Shown piece by piece: positions 46,421-57,190 of a stretch of 64,000 bases of DNA. A program made the position numbers and the translations under genes. This DNA comes from Tretioscincus oriximinensis (taxonomy: Eukaryota > Chordata > Lepidosauria > Squamata > Gymnophthalmidae), in contig JAJVDF010000211.1 in the NCBI GenBank assembly GCA_022410635.1, forward strand, positions 1,638,025 through 1,702,024, given 5' to 3'. The notes beneath the pieces were generated by a model. It was not told the origin of the DNA. It was given only the letters and a program-made list of their open reading frames with translations, and ran no database searches. How positions within the stretch are numbered: position 1 is the stretch's first letter; each line of letters begins with the position of its first letter.

Positions 46421-49400
46421 ATATCTAGATGTTTGGCTGGTCTTGCATCTCAGCACTAAAATATGGTAGCTGTGGAGATTTTCTCTACTTTGATCTCCAT
46501 AGCTGAATGATATAAGTTTTCCCTGCTTCCCGAACGTTATCTTAATGATCTATGTGCCGTTTATATCTCATACCTTTTAAAGAAATTTTGGAGACAAATC
46601 TAATTGAGTAATTGATACCCATAAATTATAAGTGAAGGTGGCAACCAATTCTAGCTGCCTGGTTGGTGACTAGACCAACCGATGTAGAATTTCTGCATTC
46701 CTAAAAACTGCAAGCAGAGCAAATGTAGAAAGAGTTTATGCCATAGAGCAAATAGTTTCTGGTTTTTGCTTGTACGTTGCACGCTTCCAACAATGTGTCA
46801 CTGCAGTTTTTAAAAAATCAAAATTCTGTTTCCTCTTTCTGTTGTAGGAACTTACTGTTCAATTTTGGTTTTCTTAGAATAAATCTTTCACAGTATTTCC
46901 TGTGTTTTGGCCATCTGTGCCCTTCTGAAACACAATATCTGGACAGGAAATGTCTAATCATGCCAACACAGTCCTGTTACTTCAATAACAAAGATCTTCT
47001 ACCTTATGAAGTTGGATGTACTTAGAAGACTGTCTTCAGCTGGTCAGAATGAAATAGCTGGAAGAGTTAAAAAGCATCTGAAGTGACGATAGAATGTGTG
47101 GATATAATGCTGATATTCCTAGGCTGTGTTCAGACATAGCAATAAAAAGCATATCGGAGGCACTTATTAGTCTGTCCCTCCTTAAATTTTGTGGAAGAAA
47201 AGGTGGACTAGAAAAAACTTGGGAAGATGATGTGCAACACACTACCACAATTAGGACACAAAGATGGGGGGGAAAGGGTGTTAAAAAAGAATCCAAGGTA
47301 AAGGAGAAAATATTTCGCAAAATCTCTTTAATCCGCTATGGAAGAACGTATACAACAACTACTCTTTCTCTGTTTAATATGTCAGTAAACAGAGGTATAC
47401 CTTGAGCAATCTGCTCTTAAGGTACAAAAAAAAATCATTGGAAGGCATTTTCTAATGACAATTCCAGGTATGGATAGCAACGGAGGATGTTTTTGTACAC
47501 ATTTACTTTTTAAGGATCTAATTTTGCATGAATTTGATACATCAACTGATCCTGAATCCTTCATGGACTATAAAATGGCAAAAGCTCATTCCCTTTGGGC
47601 TTTTTATACCAACAAATCAACTTTTGTCACAGACCATCCAGATGTTCATGGAATTAAGATTAATTTTGTAACCTGTCTTGGAAGATTCTCACATCTGTTT
47701 GGGGGAGGGGGTGTCCTTATTTCTTCTATTGTTTATATATGTGCTTTGTCATGTGTCATCTGTTTGAATGTTGTCCTGTGGTGATCAATAATAAAATCAA
47801 CATTTCAGAAATTGATGGCCAGAATGATTCTATCCTAACATGCTTAACAGCTGATGAACCAACTTAAAGGCAAATAAATCTCAGGCTTACTTCTTATCCA
47901 CATCTTGCATCATGGTAGAAAATGCTTGGCATGCATCCATCTACAAAACCTGTGTAAATGATTGGTAGCATCTAGGTAACCACAAGAATGGAAAATAACT
48001 GCAACTTTGCTTGTTTTGAAATGCCAGGAGGTACCCAGAAGAAACAATGGGAACCATTCTGAGAAATCCCTCCCAAAAAGGTTTTCATGCTGCATCTGCA
48101 TTTTCTGTCCATGCTAAGGTTCTGGGCATGCTAGAAAAGATGTCAAAGCAATGGAATTTTTCTCTACTATGTTGGGAAACCCATTGTCCTGTTGTCCACT
48201 TATTAGCCTGAAAACCTTTAGATAAAACCCCTCAAAAAAGCCAAAATAAAATAAAACCACATTTAACTCAAAATGGAAATAAAATGCAATACAAACTTGG
48301 CTGCCTGGTTTCTTCAATTTAAATTCTATTTTGAGAAATCTATTGGTTTTATGCTTCCTTCCTTTGAAGGTTTTATGAGGATGCTCTTAATAAATTCCCT
48401 TAACAAATACATTTAACAGGAACAGTTGCATTTCCTCAGACGAAGAGAACATCTTTATTTACAGAGGAAGTCGAAGGACTTCAAGTTTCTGATTACTGAA
48501 GGAAAGTCCTTGAACTCTCACAAGCACAAGTAATGCATACTGTTAAAAAAAAGGCTAATACAGTAACTCCACAAGTATAAACCACTATATCATGATAAAT
48601 TATGCTTCATTAAGTTTTATGTCTAGAATAAAGATTATTAATGCTCCAGGAATGATATAGGCTGCCTCTCCACCAAGGTTTTTGTACATCGTTTTTTAAA
48701 ATCTGCTCCGTGTAGTAACAGAACTTCAGTTATCTACTTGGAGAAAAAGCTCCGTTGACCCACAATAGCTTGTGGCTGATTCTTTCAGGCACCACATCGA
48801 AAATGCCGGTGCTCTATCAAGCCTTCCACGCATCGTCATACTTCAGGTGTATGATGCCCCAAGGCAGTAAATTTTCTTATCAACACTCCAATGCTGGCTA
48901 TTTTCTAGTGGGAAATCTTGCGATGGGAGCCCAAAAGTCTTGGGCATTTGAGTCTTTTTTGTGTGCGCATTGCTTGTGCAAAAATTTGACGTTACTTCCA
49001 GGGCACGATTTAAATCCAACTTTACCCTGCAATAGGAGTNGAAGAAAAATAAATAAATGATACCAGAACTTCAGCTTGTCTCAGCTTGAGGACTGCTGCT
49101 GTTGGCAGCAGCGAATTTGGAGGGAGCTTGGAGGCTGATGTTGCTGAAGGCAGCAGCAAATTTGGGGCATGGACAGCTGTAACTTTTTTTAAAAAAATTA
49201 AACTTTTTTTTTAAAATATATTACTGGGCAGAGCGCCTTTAAAGCTAGTTCTGATTGCTAGATCCTCCTAGCAGTGCTGCTGAATTTTTTTTAAAAAAAG
49301 AATTATTATTTTTTCTGGAGGGAGGGTATTGCTGCGTTGGGCATCTGTCCTGTGTTGACCTCCCCCTAAATATGGGTCTGCTTCCGNGTGTAACACTCCA

Positions 49401-49704
49401 TCGTGGGAGGCAGGATACCATAAAAAGAAGGGTCATCCAGGGACAATGCAGAATCAGCTGTCTGACATGTACACTATTGACTTCTGGGTTCATTTTCTTA
49501 CTGGCTCCATGCAGATTACACAGGTACATGGAGACAAGTTATTCCCACCATCGTTTCTAGATTGCAGGAATTATAACACATTGTGAGGAGCCACCTTTAA
49601 TCCTAAAATCAAATGCATCAAGCAAATGGCAGAAATTATTCACATGCAACATGGAACTAAATCAAACAAACTGGTTCTCTAGTGGAAATATAGTTAGACT
49701 GGTG
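46421..49704. other. Non-coding, nothing recognised
   Basis: Plus-strand open frames at 47094-47405 and 47455-47784 have no recognisable domain or splice context. Poly-T/A runs at 49180-49310. No repeat family I can name. Confidence 0.35.
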
Positions 49705-49772
49705 GAATTAAGCCCACTGCCTTAGGGATACAGTGGGCTCTAGTGTTCTCCCTAAGACAGTGGGCTTAATTC
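49705..49772. repeat. 24-bp-arm hairpin
   Basis: Arms 49705-49728 and 49749-49772 are inverted copies with one mismatch in 24, separated by 20 bases. The loop itself repeats 'cagtgggct'. A CTT-rich run follows. Confidence 0.7.
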
Positions 49773-49877
49773 TTCTCCTTCTCCTTCTCTAGCAGACCTC
49801 TTTAAGGTATGCTAATAACACAGTGTGCTAGCAATGGTGAACCTGACGATCAAAGCGCACAGACCTAGGTGTGACAC

Positions 49878-50117
49878 TTTTCTTCTTGTTGTTTTCTTCT
49901 TCTCTTCTTTTTTTCTTCTTCTCTTGTCTTTTTCTTCTTCTTCTGGGGAAGAGGAAGAGGAGAGGGGGAGAGAGGAGAGTAGGAGGGGGGAGACGGGGTA
50001 AAGGTGGGGGTGATGAAAGAGAGGAGGGGGGCTTTAGACCCGATGCAGCTGCCGGCACTCTGAGGCGGCTAGCTTGGCGTTCCCCCTTCCCTTTCTCAGT
50101 CAGTGAGAAAGGGAAGG
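49878..50117. repeat. Polypyrimidine-polypurine switch with a perfect hairpin
   Basis: About 65 bases of almost pure C/T (49878-49943) turn directly into about 60 bases of almost pure A/G (49944-50004), capable in principle of H-DNA or a long hairpin. At 50085-50117 a perfect 14-bp-arm palindrome (CCTTCCCTTTCTCA, 5-base loop) sits in GC-rich sequence. Open frames here are low-complexity. Confidence 0.6.
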
Positions 50118-51684
50118 TAGAAAAGGTTTTGCACTGGGTGTGGTGGGAAGAAGGGGATGGGGATATGCGAGAAACGGGTTGGAGAGAAGGAGAGTGGTCA
50201 GGAGGATGGGTGGAAGGATGGATGGACCGGGAGAGGGGAGGAGGTTGGGAGTAGGCCCAATCTCCAGGCTCCATTCCTGGGAGCACTTGAAGGCTTTTGG
50301 GTGTCTCCCATTAATGGAGGGCTCAGTCTTAGGCCTACTCTGGGACAGAGCGGGGAGGCAGGGACAGGTGGTGGGATCATTTGGGCTTTATAGTATAGGA
50401 TATTTAGATGAATTGCCAACTGTAGAGGAAACAAGCAAACAAAGTACTAACAACCAGTATTATTCAGGTTGGGCTTTTTCATGCTACTTCAGGAGATGGT
50501 CCTGGTAACCACTTTAAATGGGTCCACCATTGCTATGCTCTCTGAAGTATGCTTTCCTGGTACTTCTCTGATTAACAGAAACTATAATCCATAGAGACAA
50601 CTGACATGGTCCAAAAGCATTACATGCAGAAGCTGCCTAAATGTTCTACAATCACCCTTATTCCATTAAAAAAAAATCCATCTTACATATTATAGGAACC
50701 ACCAGGTGTCACCATTGCAAATAAATTGTACAATGGAAAATCTNTCTCAGGAAGCATTTTAGAGGCATATACAGTCCATACTGTTAGGGACCTTCCCTCA
50801 ACAACTCATAAATCCACACTCTGGGTCTAAACCTCTCCTTTTACTTCTTGGTGTGGCTTCAGGAACCATTTATAAGGGAGGTGGGGAGGCGGGTGTACTT
50901 GTTCATGGCTGAAGCAGGCTTGTAAGTGACTAGTAAGGCTGACGTGTAATAAGCAGGTCTGCCCACTTCAGCTACAGAGGAATATATTATTTGGATGTGG
51001 TGCTGCAGTAATATCCTGGTTCTTGCACCATTGGCTTTTGTCATCAAGGGCAGCCCTGCATGCATTCTTGAAGGAGGAGACTGCTTTGTACATATGTTCC
51101 CAGCAGTGGCGGCTGGCTTCTGGGTTTGTGGGGTCTGGCGAACACCCAGAGATTAAAATCAATGATAGAATCTCCATAGAAAACAATGGAGAACCATTGG
51201 CCAACCGTANGCTTTCACAGAGGAGCTGTCAACAAATCAAAAAGCTCCAGGCAGCTTTTTCAATTAATAAAAGGGGTCGCTGATCCCAGAACCAATAGAA
51301 GGGATGCCTAGGAGGGGCTACAGTCCCTCTCTCAGTCTCCATAGAGATGCCAATTTGTATTGGCATTCAACTTGCACACTGAGAGAGAGACCGGTAGGTG
51401 CTTGAATGTGCCTCCTCCCAGCCACTTTCCTAACTTTGCTGAGGCTGGAAGAACCTATGGCCCCTGAGCCCCAAACTGCACCATCTGCCGCTAGTCCCCA
51501 GTCCTCATAATAAGCAGTTAGGACAGGCCACTGGTGATATGGCAGATATCGAGAGTTCTTGTGTTCCTTTTTCAGCGACACTCTGTTGTGGCCAGTGGCA
51601 AGTTCACCATACAATACAATCTAATCTTGGGTAGGCAATTATCGTTTATTCTAGAACTATGTCCTGCAAGTGCAGTTGTATTTA

Positions 51685-52122
51685 TTTATTATTATTATTA
51701 TTATCGTCGTCGTCCTCGTCCTCGTCGTCCTCGTCCTCCTCCTCCTCCTCCTCCTCCTCCTCGTCCTCGTCGTCCTCGTCGTCCTCGTCGTCCTCGTCGT
51801 CCTCGTCGTCCTCGTCGTCCTCGTCGTCCTCGTCGTCCTCGTCGTCCTCGTCGTCGTCGTCGTCCTCGTCCTCGTCCTCGGCGGCGGCGGCGGCGTCCTC
51901 GTCCTCGTCCTCGTCGTCATCGTCGTCCTCATCCTCGTCCTCCTCATCGTCGTCCTCCTCGTCCTCCTCGTCCTCGTCCTCGTCCTCCTCCTCCTCCTCC
52001 TCCTCGTCGTCCTCCTCCTCGTCCTCCTCCTCGTCCTCCTCGTCCTCCTCGTCCTCCTCGTCGTCCTCGTCATCGTCGTCCTCGTCGTCCTCGTCATCCT
52101 CATCGTCGTCGTCGTCGTCGTC
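51685..52122. repeat. Long CGT/CCT triplet microsatellite
   Basis: (ATT)n changes into about 420 bp of mixed CGT and CCT triplets, with a short GGC block at about 51880-51895. All frames are open (poly-Ser, poly-Val/Leu, Arg/Pro), which is an artefact of the triplet. It ends at 'catttatttatatagcgct', the typical 3' end of a reptile retroposon, so the tract probably grew from a retroposon tail. Confidence 0.93.
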
Positions 52123-52160
52123 ATTTATTTATATAGCGCTCACCATGTAGCACTCCCTTG
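52123..52160 (-). repeat. Retroposon 3' end adjoining the triplet tract
   Basis: 'tatttatatagcgctcaccatgtagcac' is the minus-strand 3' end of an interspersed repeat whose tail is the triplet tract. Confidence 0.45.
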
Positions 52161-52379
52161 ATGCTGGTGACTTTTGACAATTGAAGGACTGCCGTGTTGA
52201 TGAAGAAGTAATTCCCGTGAATGTGCAGGATGGTACGGAGGCAGTGGTGATGAAAGCGTACAAGGACTCACAGGCAGTGGTGATAGGTAACCCATGTCTC
52301 AGACCCATAGAAGGGAATCAATAGTATACATGCACTGTACACCAGTGTTAGGAATCTGGGGCCAGCAGTTTTTGGGCTC

Positions 52380-52580
52380 GGAGCCTGAAAATCTTGGACA
52401 TGCGCACCCAAAGCATGCACACAAAATTGGATGATGTCACTTCTGGCCCTGACCCGGAAGTGACGTCATGGCAGGTGCCATTTCCGAAAGCAGAGATTGG
52501 AAGTGACACCATTTGTAATGTCACTTCCAGCCCCCAGGGCGTCCTTTCCAGGAGTCAGAAGTGACATCCCCAAACAGGAG
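52380..52580. repeat. Cluster of ETS/CRE-like 'GGAAGTGACGTCA' motifs
   Basis: Contains CCGGAAGTGACGTCA (52454-52468) and a perfect 10-bp-arm palindrome GGAAGTGACA...TGTCACTTCC (52499-52528). Further diverged copies lie at about 52434 and 52555. It looks like a short repeat family. The ETS and CRE consensus matches are visible, but function is not shown. Confidence 0.5.
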
Positions 52581-53239
52581 ATGGATTTCTCAGGCATCGC
52601 TGCACAAGATTTTGTACACCGTATGCGAGTAGAATATCTGATAAAAATGCATAAGATTCTCATACGACTCCCAACACTGCTGTACACACTGATTTTGCAG
52701 ATTTTCTTCAGATGCTTGTTATTCCAGACTCTTTAGACAGAAAATACTGAATTAAAGATTTTATCAGCACTTGACATGAACAAATAATCCTTGAAATATA
52801 TGAGAACTGCAAAGCTAAACAAATTAGCACCCCATATAAGCACCTACTAAGAAACTTCAAAAGTTTAAAAAAGGGGGAGAACTGAACATTTTCCTCTGAG
52901 ATCATAAATGTCACAGTGTCTTTAGCCAACAACTATTTTAAGAANTCTCATAGTTTTACATTTCCTTCCTTTGAGGTTTTAGAGCGACAACTATGTGGCT
53001 GAGTTATCATGGTGGTGAAAGAAGTGGTTTTGGCACCAGTGAAGTGAATAAAATCCCACACCACCCTTTTATTCCAGTCCCAGCTCTGTTTCAGCTCCAT
53101 TTCATTGCTTGCACAACAATCATGTTGGCTTCTGGACTTACTAGAACTCATTTGGGAACTCCATTTTTGGGACCCAGTGGGTGTGTCCTCTCCCTATGCC
53201 CCACATCTCTTCCCACAACCTGATTTTTTTCCAAAGCCC

Positions 53240-53613
53240 TGTTAAGATTGGTATCTTTTTCTATCATTAGAAGATAGATAGTAGACGCAGAGAGTGAGGT
53301 AGCACTTTTCAGTCAGCAACAGATTACACACAGTCAGTATAATTTCAGTGCAAATATTTACAGTGCTGATTTATTATACAGAGCAGCAAAGTGCTTCGCC
53401 AGGATCCACTGGCTCACAGGAGAGCAATGTGAAGATCACATACACTTCTTATATACATATTTACAGCCAATCAGCTACTTCAGCTGATTCACATTAACAG
53501 TACTTGCCCAGGCATGTTGAGACTTGTTTAGGCTCGCCCCAGCTATACTTAATACTGTAGTCAATGCACTCTAATACAAAGCACCTGTTAGCAATAGGAA
53601 CTGTATCTCAACA
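53240..53613 (-). repeat. 3' LTR of the copia element (full length, 374 bp)
   Basis: Minus-strand ends are TGTTGAGATACAG and CCAATCTTAACA, with TG/CA termini inside a TGTTRA-type inverted end. A TATA-like TATATAAG lies at 53448-53455 and an AATAAA polyadenylation signal at 53370-53375 on the minus strand. Directly internal to it is a purine tract GAGGAGGTG (53614-53622), the expected plus-strand primer. Confidence 0.9.
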
Positions 53614-53643
53614 CACCTCCTCAGTTCCGCATTTGCCAACCAA

Positions 53644-53818
53644 NNNNNNNNNNNNNNNNNNNNNNNNNNNNNNNNNNNNNNNNNNNNNNNNNNNNNNNNN
53701 NNNNNNNNNNNNNNNNNNNNNNNNNNNNNNNNNNNNNNNNNNNNNNNNNNNNNNNNNNNNNNNNNNNNNNNNNNNNNNNNNNNNNNNNNNNNNNNNNNNN
53801 NNNNNNNNNNNNNNNNNN
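53644..53818. other. Assembly gap (175 N)
   Basis: A run of N inside the copia element, between RNase H and the 3' LTR. Real length unknown. Confidence 0.99.
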
Positions 53819-53875
53819 ATGTCAGCCACATTGTCAGTACTACTACATGGTTTTAATTCAATGAATTTTCTGAAT

Positions 53876-54033
53876 ATCATAAATCATCATCATCATCATC
53901 ATAGCCTTTATTGGCATAAAAAGAAGAAAGACATCCAACGCAAGAAACAAACCAAATACAAACCTTCACGAGTAAACAACAAAAAGAAGTTACAGATGGG
54001 CAATACGGCGAAATAAGATTATAGATCATAAAT
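53876..54033 (-). mobile_element. Retroposon nested in copia RNase H
   Basis: A 140-bp insert (53885-54024) is flanked by a perfect 9-bp duplication ATCATAAAT (53876-53884, 54025-54033). On the minus strand it ends 'atgccaataaaggct' followed by a (GAT)n tail abutting the duplication: the signature of target-primed insertion of a 5'-truncated LINE or SINE. The copia reading frame breaks exactly here. Confidence 0.8.
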
Positions 54034-54389
54034 CTAACATTCTGATACCTGATGGATATATGTTTACTCCTTGCCTTCATACTTAAATTATTTGCTAATT
54101 GTATAGCTGCATCATTATCACAATAGATCTTAATTGAGCTATTAGAAACAAGTGTCATATCCATCATTAATTGTTTCAACCATTCTAACTGATTACATGC
54201 ATCACTTATAGCAGAATATTCAGCCTCACAACTGCTCAATGCAACATGTGTTTGTCTTTGAGCTTTCCAAGCTATCAGAGCATTATATACATAAATAGCA
54301 TATCCAGAGGTAGATCGAGTGTCTTGATCTGACCAACTGGCATCTGCATATGCATAAATTTCTGATTCACCTTGTATACTTAGTACCAA
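54034..54389 (-). pseudogene. Copia RNase H domain (interrupted)
   Basis: Encodes the copia-type RNase H: 'YADASWSDQDTRSTSGY', 'WKAQRQTHVALSSCEAEY' and 'HISIRYQNVR'. The catalytic acidic residues in 'ADASW' and 'SSCEAEY' are visible. It shares a frame with the upstream RT but is separated from it by the stop at 54441. Its C-terminus is cut by the nested retroposon. Confidence 0.9.
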
Positions 54390-54440
54390 TTTTTGTTCTA
54401 TTGTACCTTTTAAATACCTCAGTATTCGTTTTGCAGCTAC

Positions 54441-55787
54441 CTAATCTTTATTTAATGGGTTGGCACATCTTTTGCATAAAGTTTGTACACACCAGCAAAT
54501 ATCAGGTCTGCTCCAACATGCTAAATATAGCAATGACCCTACTAGTGATTGATATTGAGTTATATCATCAAATTTTTGTTCAGATTTATCTTTTGTGTAG
54601 CTTAATGTCATTGGATATGTGACTGTATTTGCATCTTCCAGATGATGTTTTTTCAATAAATCCTTAATTTTCTTTGTTTGATTTAGCTCATATTCACCCT
54701 TTTGATTTTTGTTAATTTCAATTCCTAGATAATGCCTTACTGGGCCTAGATGTTTTATCTTAAATGTCTTTTCAGTTGTTTCTAGTAACCACTGTAATTG
54801 TTTCTGTTCATCAAACATATACAAAATGTCATCTACAAAAACTAACAGATAGCACCAATTTCCATACACTTTCCTCTTGTAAACACATGGATCTGCTATG
54901 CTCTGTTCAAAACCTCTCGATGTTAATGCTTCATTTAAAGTTGTATACCAGGCTAATGCTGATTGCTTTAATCNATATAATGCCCGATGTAATCTTAACA
55001 CATGATGTGAATCTTCACTTTCAAACCCAGGTATTTGACTCATATATAATTCCTCTTTTATCGGTGCATTAAGATAAGCTGTGACAAAGTCAAGATGATG
55101 CACCTGCATTTGTTTCTTTCCAGCAATAACTAATGCAAGTCTTAATGATTCAGCTTTTAGTGTTGGTGAAAAGCATTCATTATAATCATTAAACTTCATT
55201 TGCCCAAAACCTCTGGCTACCAACCGAGCCTTTCTTATAACTTGCCCATCTTGCATGTATTTTACCTTATATAGCCATCTACATCCTAATATCTTTTTGT
55301 CTTTGGGTGCTGGTACTATAGAGAACACTTGCTTTTCCATCAATGAATTATATTCATTTTGCATAGCTTTAAGNCATTCCTGTTTCTCTTTTCCTTCCAT
55401 AGCAAGAACATCCTGATAATCTGTGGGTTCACTGACATATATATGGTTTGCCCATCCATATCTTTTAGGTGGTATTCCTTTTGTAGTTCTTTCTGACCTT
55501 CTTGGTACCTCTCTCACTTCATCCTGTTCAGTTTCATCTGCCTGACTATCAGAAAAATCATTTTCATTTAGATTTACTGATTGTTCATCAGCTACCTCTG
55601 TAAGGGGTAAAGTTACAGTNTCTGGCATTTTATTGGCATGTATATTTGGCCATTTTTCCCCTTCACAGAAATTGGCTGATCTACTAAAACTTAGATAATT
55701 TTGTTGATCTGCAAATCTGTAGGACTTCATATTTGTCTGATATCCTAAAAATGTCAGTTTCTTAGCTCTAGCTTTCCCTTTTCTTCT
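54441..55787 (-). pseudogene. Copia integrase tail and reverse transcriptase
   Basis: The frame is open from the deletion junction at 55787 to a TAG at 54441-54443. It starts with the integrase C-terminal block ('AKKLTFLGY', 'KSYRF'), then an acidic linker with 'RRSERTTKGIPPKRYG'. The RVT_2 domain follows: 'LGCRWLYKVKY', 'KARLVARGFGQ', 'VHHLDFVTAYLNAPI' and the catalytic 'FVDDIL'. Three codons contain N. After the TAG the frame continues into 'KRILRYLKG' and RNase H, so a single point mutation separates the two halves. Confidence 0.92.
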
Positions 55788-55926
55788 CTACTTCAGCTGA
55801 TTCACATTAACAGTACTTGCCCAGGCATGTTGAGACTTGTTTAGGCTCGCCCCAGCTATACTTAATACTGTAGTCAATGCACTTTAATACAAAGCACCTG
55901 TTAGCAATAGGAACTGTATCTCAACA
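55788..55926 (-). repeat. 5' LTR of the copia element (truncated, 139 bp)
   Basis: Matches 53475-53613 of the 3' LTR over 139 bp with one difference (C/T in 'gcact(c/t)taatac'). The remaining 235 bp of the LTR are absent, and sequence jumps straight into integrase. The junction carries a short microhomology 'cta'. Confidence 0.9.
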
Positions 55927-55931
55927 AGCCC

Positions 55932-56984
55932 CATGCCCTGTTATTCTTCAGGCACCCCCTTCTTCTTCCCAGCCCCGATTCATCCCCCTTTTTAGAAGTT
56001 GTTTCACATTTGTGCAAAAGTGAACCCAATAGATGTGACCTCTTCCCAAGCCCTGCTCATTTTCCAGCACCCCACTCTTCTTCCAAGACCCTGATTCTCC
56101 CCTTCCCATTTTTTTAGATGTCCACTTTTGCACAAAAGTGAACATCCATAAGAAAAAAAATGGAAATGTGTATGTTGATTTATGCACAAAACTGGGACAC
56201 AACAACAAGTTTCAAAAGCTATATTACCTTTCCCAGATTAGAAGTGGAAGTCCAGGGAAGACCTCCCACTAATGTCCATTGATCCTTCTGTGTAGAGGGG
56301 ACTAGATTCACAGTGCAGCATTTGCACACAGGCGTTGCAAATTGCAGCAAGGGCATGGCTAGCCCAAACTGGGAAACTGNGTTGCTATTGATGACCAACA
56401 CCATTCTGACAATGTGTGGGTTTGTGAACGACGCATGGCGAAAGCAGAGCACCTGTGGATTATAGGGGAATTGCATGCGCACAGTGCAGAACCATACAGC
56501 TTTCACTCCCGTTTTTCCCCTTGTGAGAACCCAGCCTTTGAGTTCTATGATTGCTATTAGAACACTTTAATATTTATTAGATTAATCCAGATTAGCTGCA
56601 ACCACACACATTTGGATTAAGATGATAATCTGTTTTACGAAACGGTTATATCTAATTGTTCAATAATGAGTTTCTTAAAACGGATTACTAAACTTGTACT
56701 AAACTTTGTACTGAAAGGGAACAATTTTCTAAACCCTTCAATTCCTAATATGCCTTGGGAGTATATTTACTGAACTTTAATATGCATTAGAAGTAAACTG
56801 CATTCGCGTTTGTTTACAATGCTTACTGTTGTAAGAATTTAACAAGAGGGAGGTCTCTTTTCTGTACCACTGGTGTTGTTTAAGAGAGCCCCATCCCTGC
56901 TAATACTCCATAGATACAGGACAGAGCATAGACTGAATTGACCATGCTAGATGGCTCAAAATGGCTGCTTGGTACAATCTTGTG
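55932..56984. other. Non-coding, imperfect local duplication
   Basis: Two stretches (about 55945-56020 and 56058-56135) share 'cagc(a/c)cc...cttcttcccagccc(c/t)gatt', 'cacttttgcacaaaagtgaac' and similar phrases, pointing to an old local duplication. No gene. Confidence 0.4.
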
Positions 56985-57190
56985 TAGTGGTTAGTATCAG
57001 ACTCTTATTTGGAAGTCTCCTGGTTCAGTTCTGTACTCCTCCATAAAAGCCAGCTGGGTGATCTTTCGCTAGTCAGAATTCCCCCTACTTCACAAAGGTA
57101 TCTGTTATGATAAGAAGGACAGAAGGTTATGTAAGCCATGGATTCCCTTTGGTTTGATTAAAGCAAGGTATAAAAGCCACTACTATATTT
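56985..57190 (+). repeat. tRNA-derived SINE, family 2 (diverged)
   Basis: Head 'tgtgtagtggttagtatcagactc', then 'tcctggttcagttctg' and 'aaagccagctgggtgat'. The tail is shortened and differs ('gcaaggtataaaagcca'). Confidence 0.75.

Larger units (their letters stand above)
53235..55931 (-). mobile_element. Ty1/copia LTR retrotransposon, internally deleted
   Basis: The element occupies 53240-55926 in minus orientation, with a 5-bp duplication AGCCC on both sides (53235-53239, 55927-55931). It keeps a truncated 5' LTR, the last part of integrase, reverse transcriptase and RNase H, a polypurine tract and a full 3' LTR. Missing are the 3' part of the 5' LTR, primer-binding site, gag, protease and most of integrase. 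The RT-before-RNase H order directly after integrase is diagnostic of copia; gypsy and retroviruses have integrase last. It is defective: one in-frame stop, a nested insertion and the large deletion. Confidence 0.93.

Noticed and set aside
47094..47784. Two successive plus-strand open frames of about 100 codons
   Set aside because: No recognisable family, no shared splice phase and no evidence of coding constraint visible by eye.
49828..50286. Open frames of 120-150 codons on both strands
   Set aside because: Low-complexity K/E/R/S/P content from polypurine/polypyrimidine tracts; no splice context or domain.
51657..52161. Long open frames coding poly-Ser, poly-Val/Leu and Arg/Pro
   Set aside because: Artefact of a triplet microsatellite; all frames are open and of low complexity.
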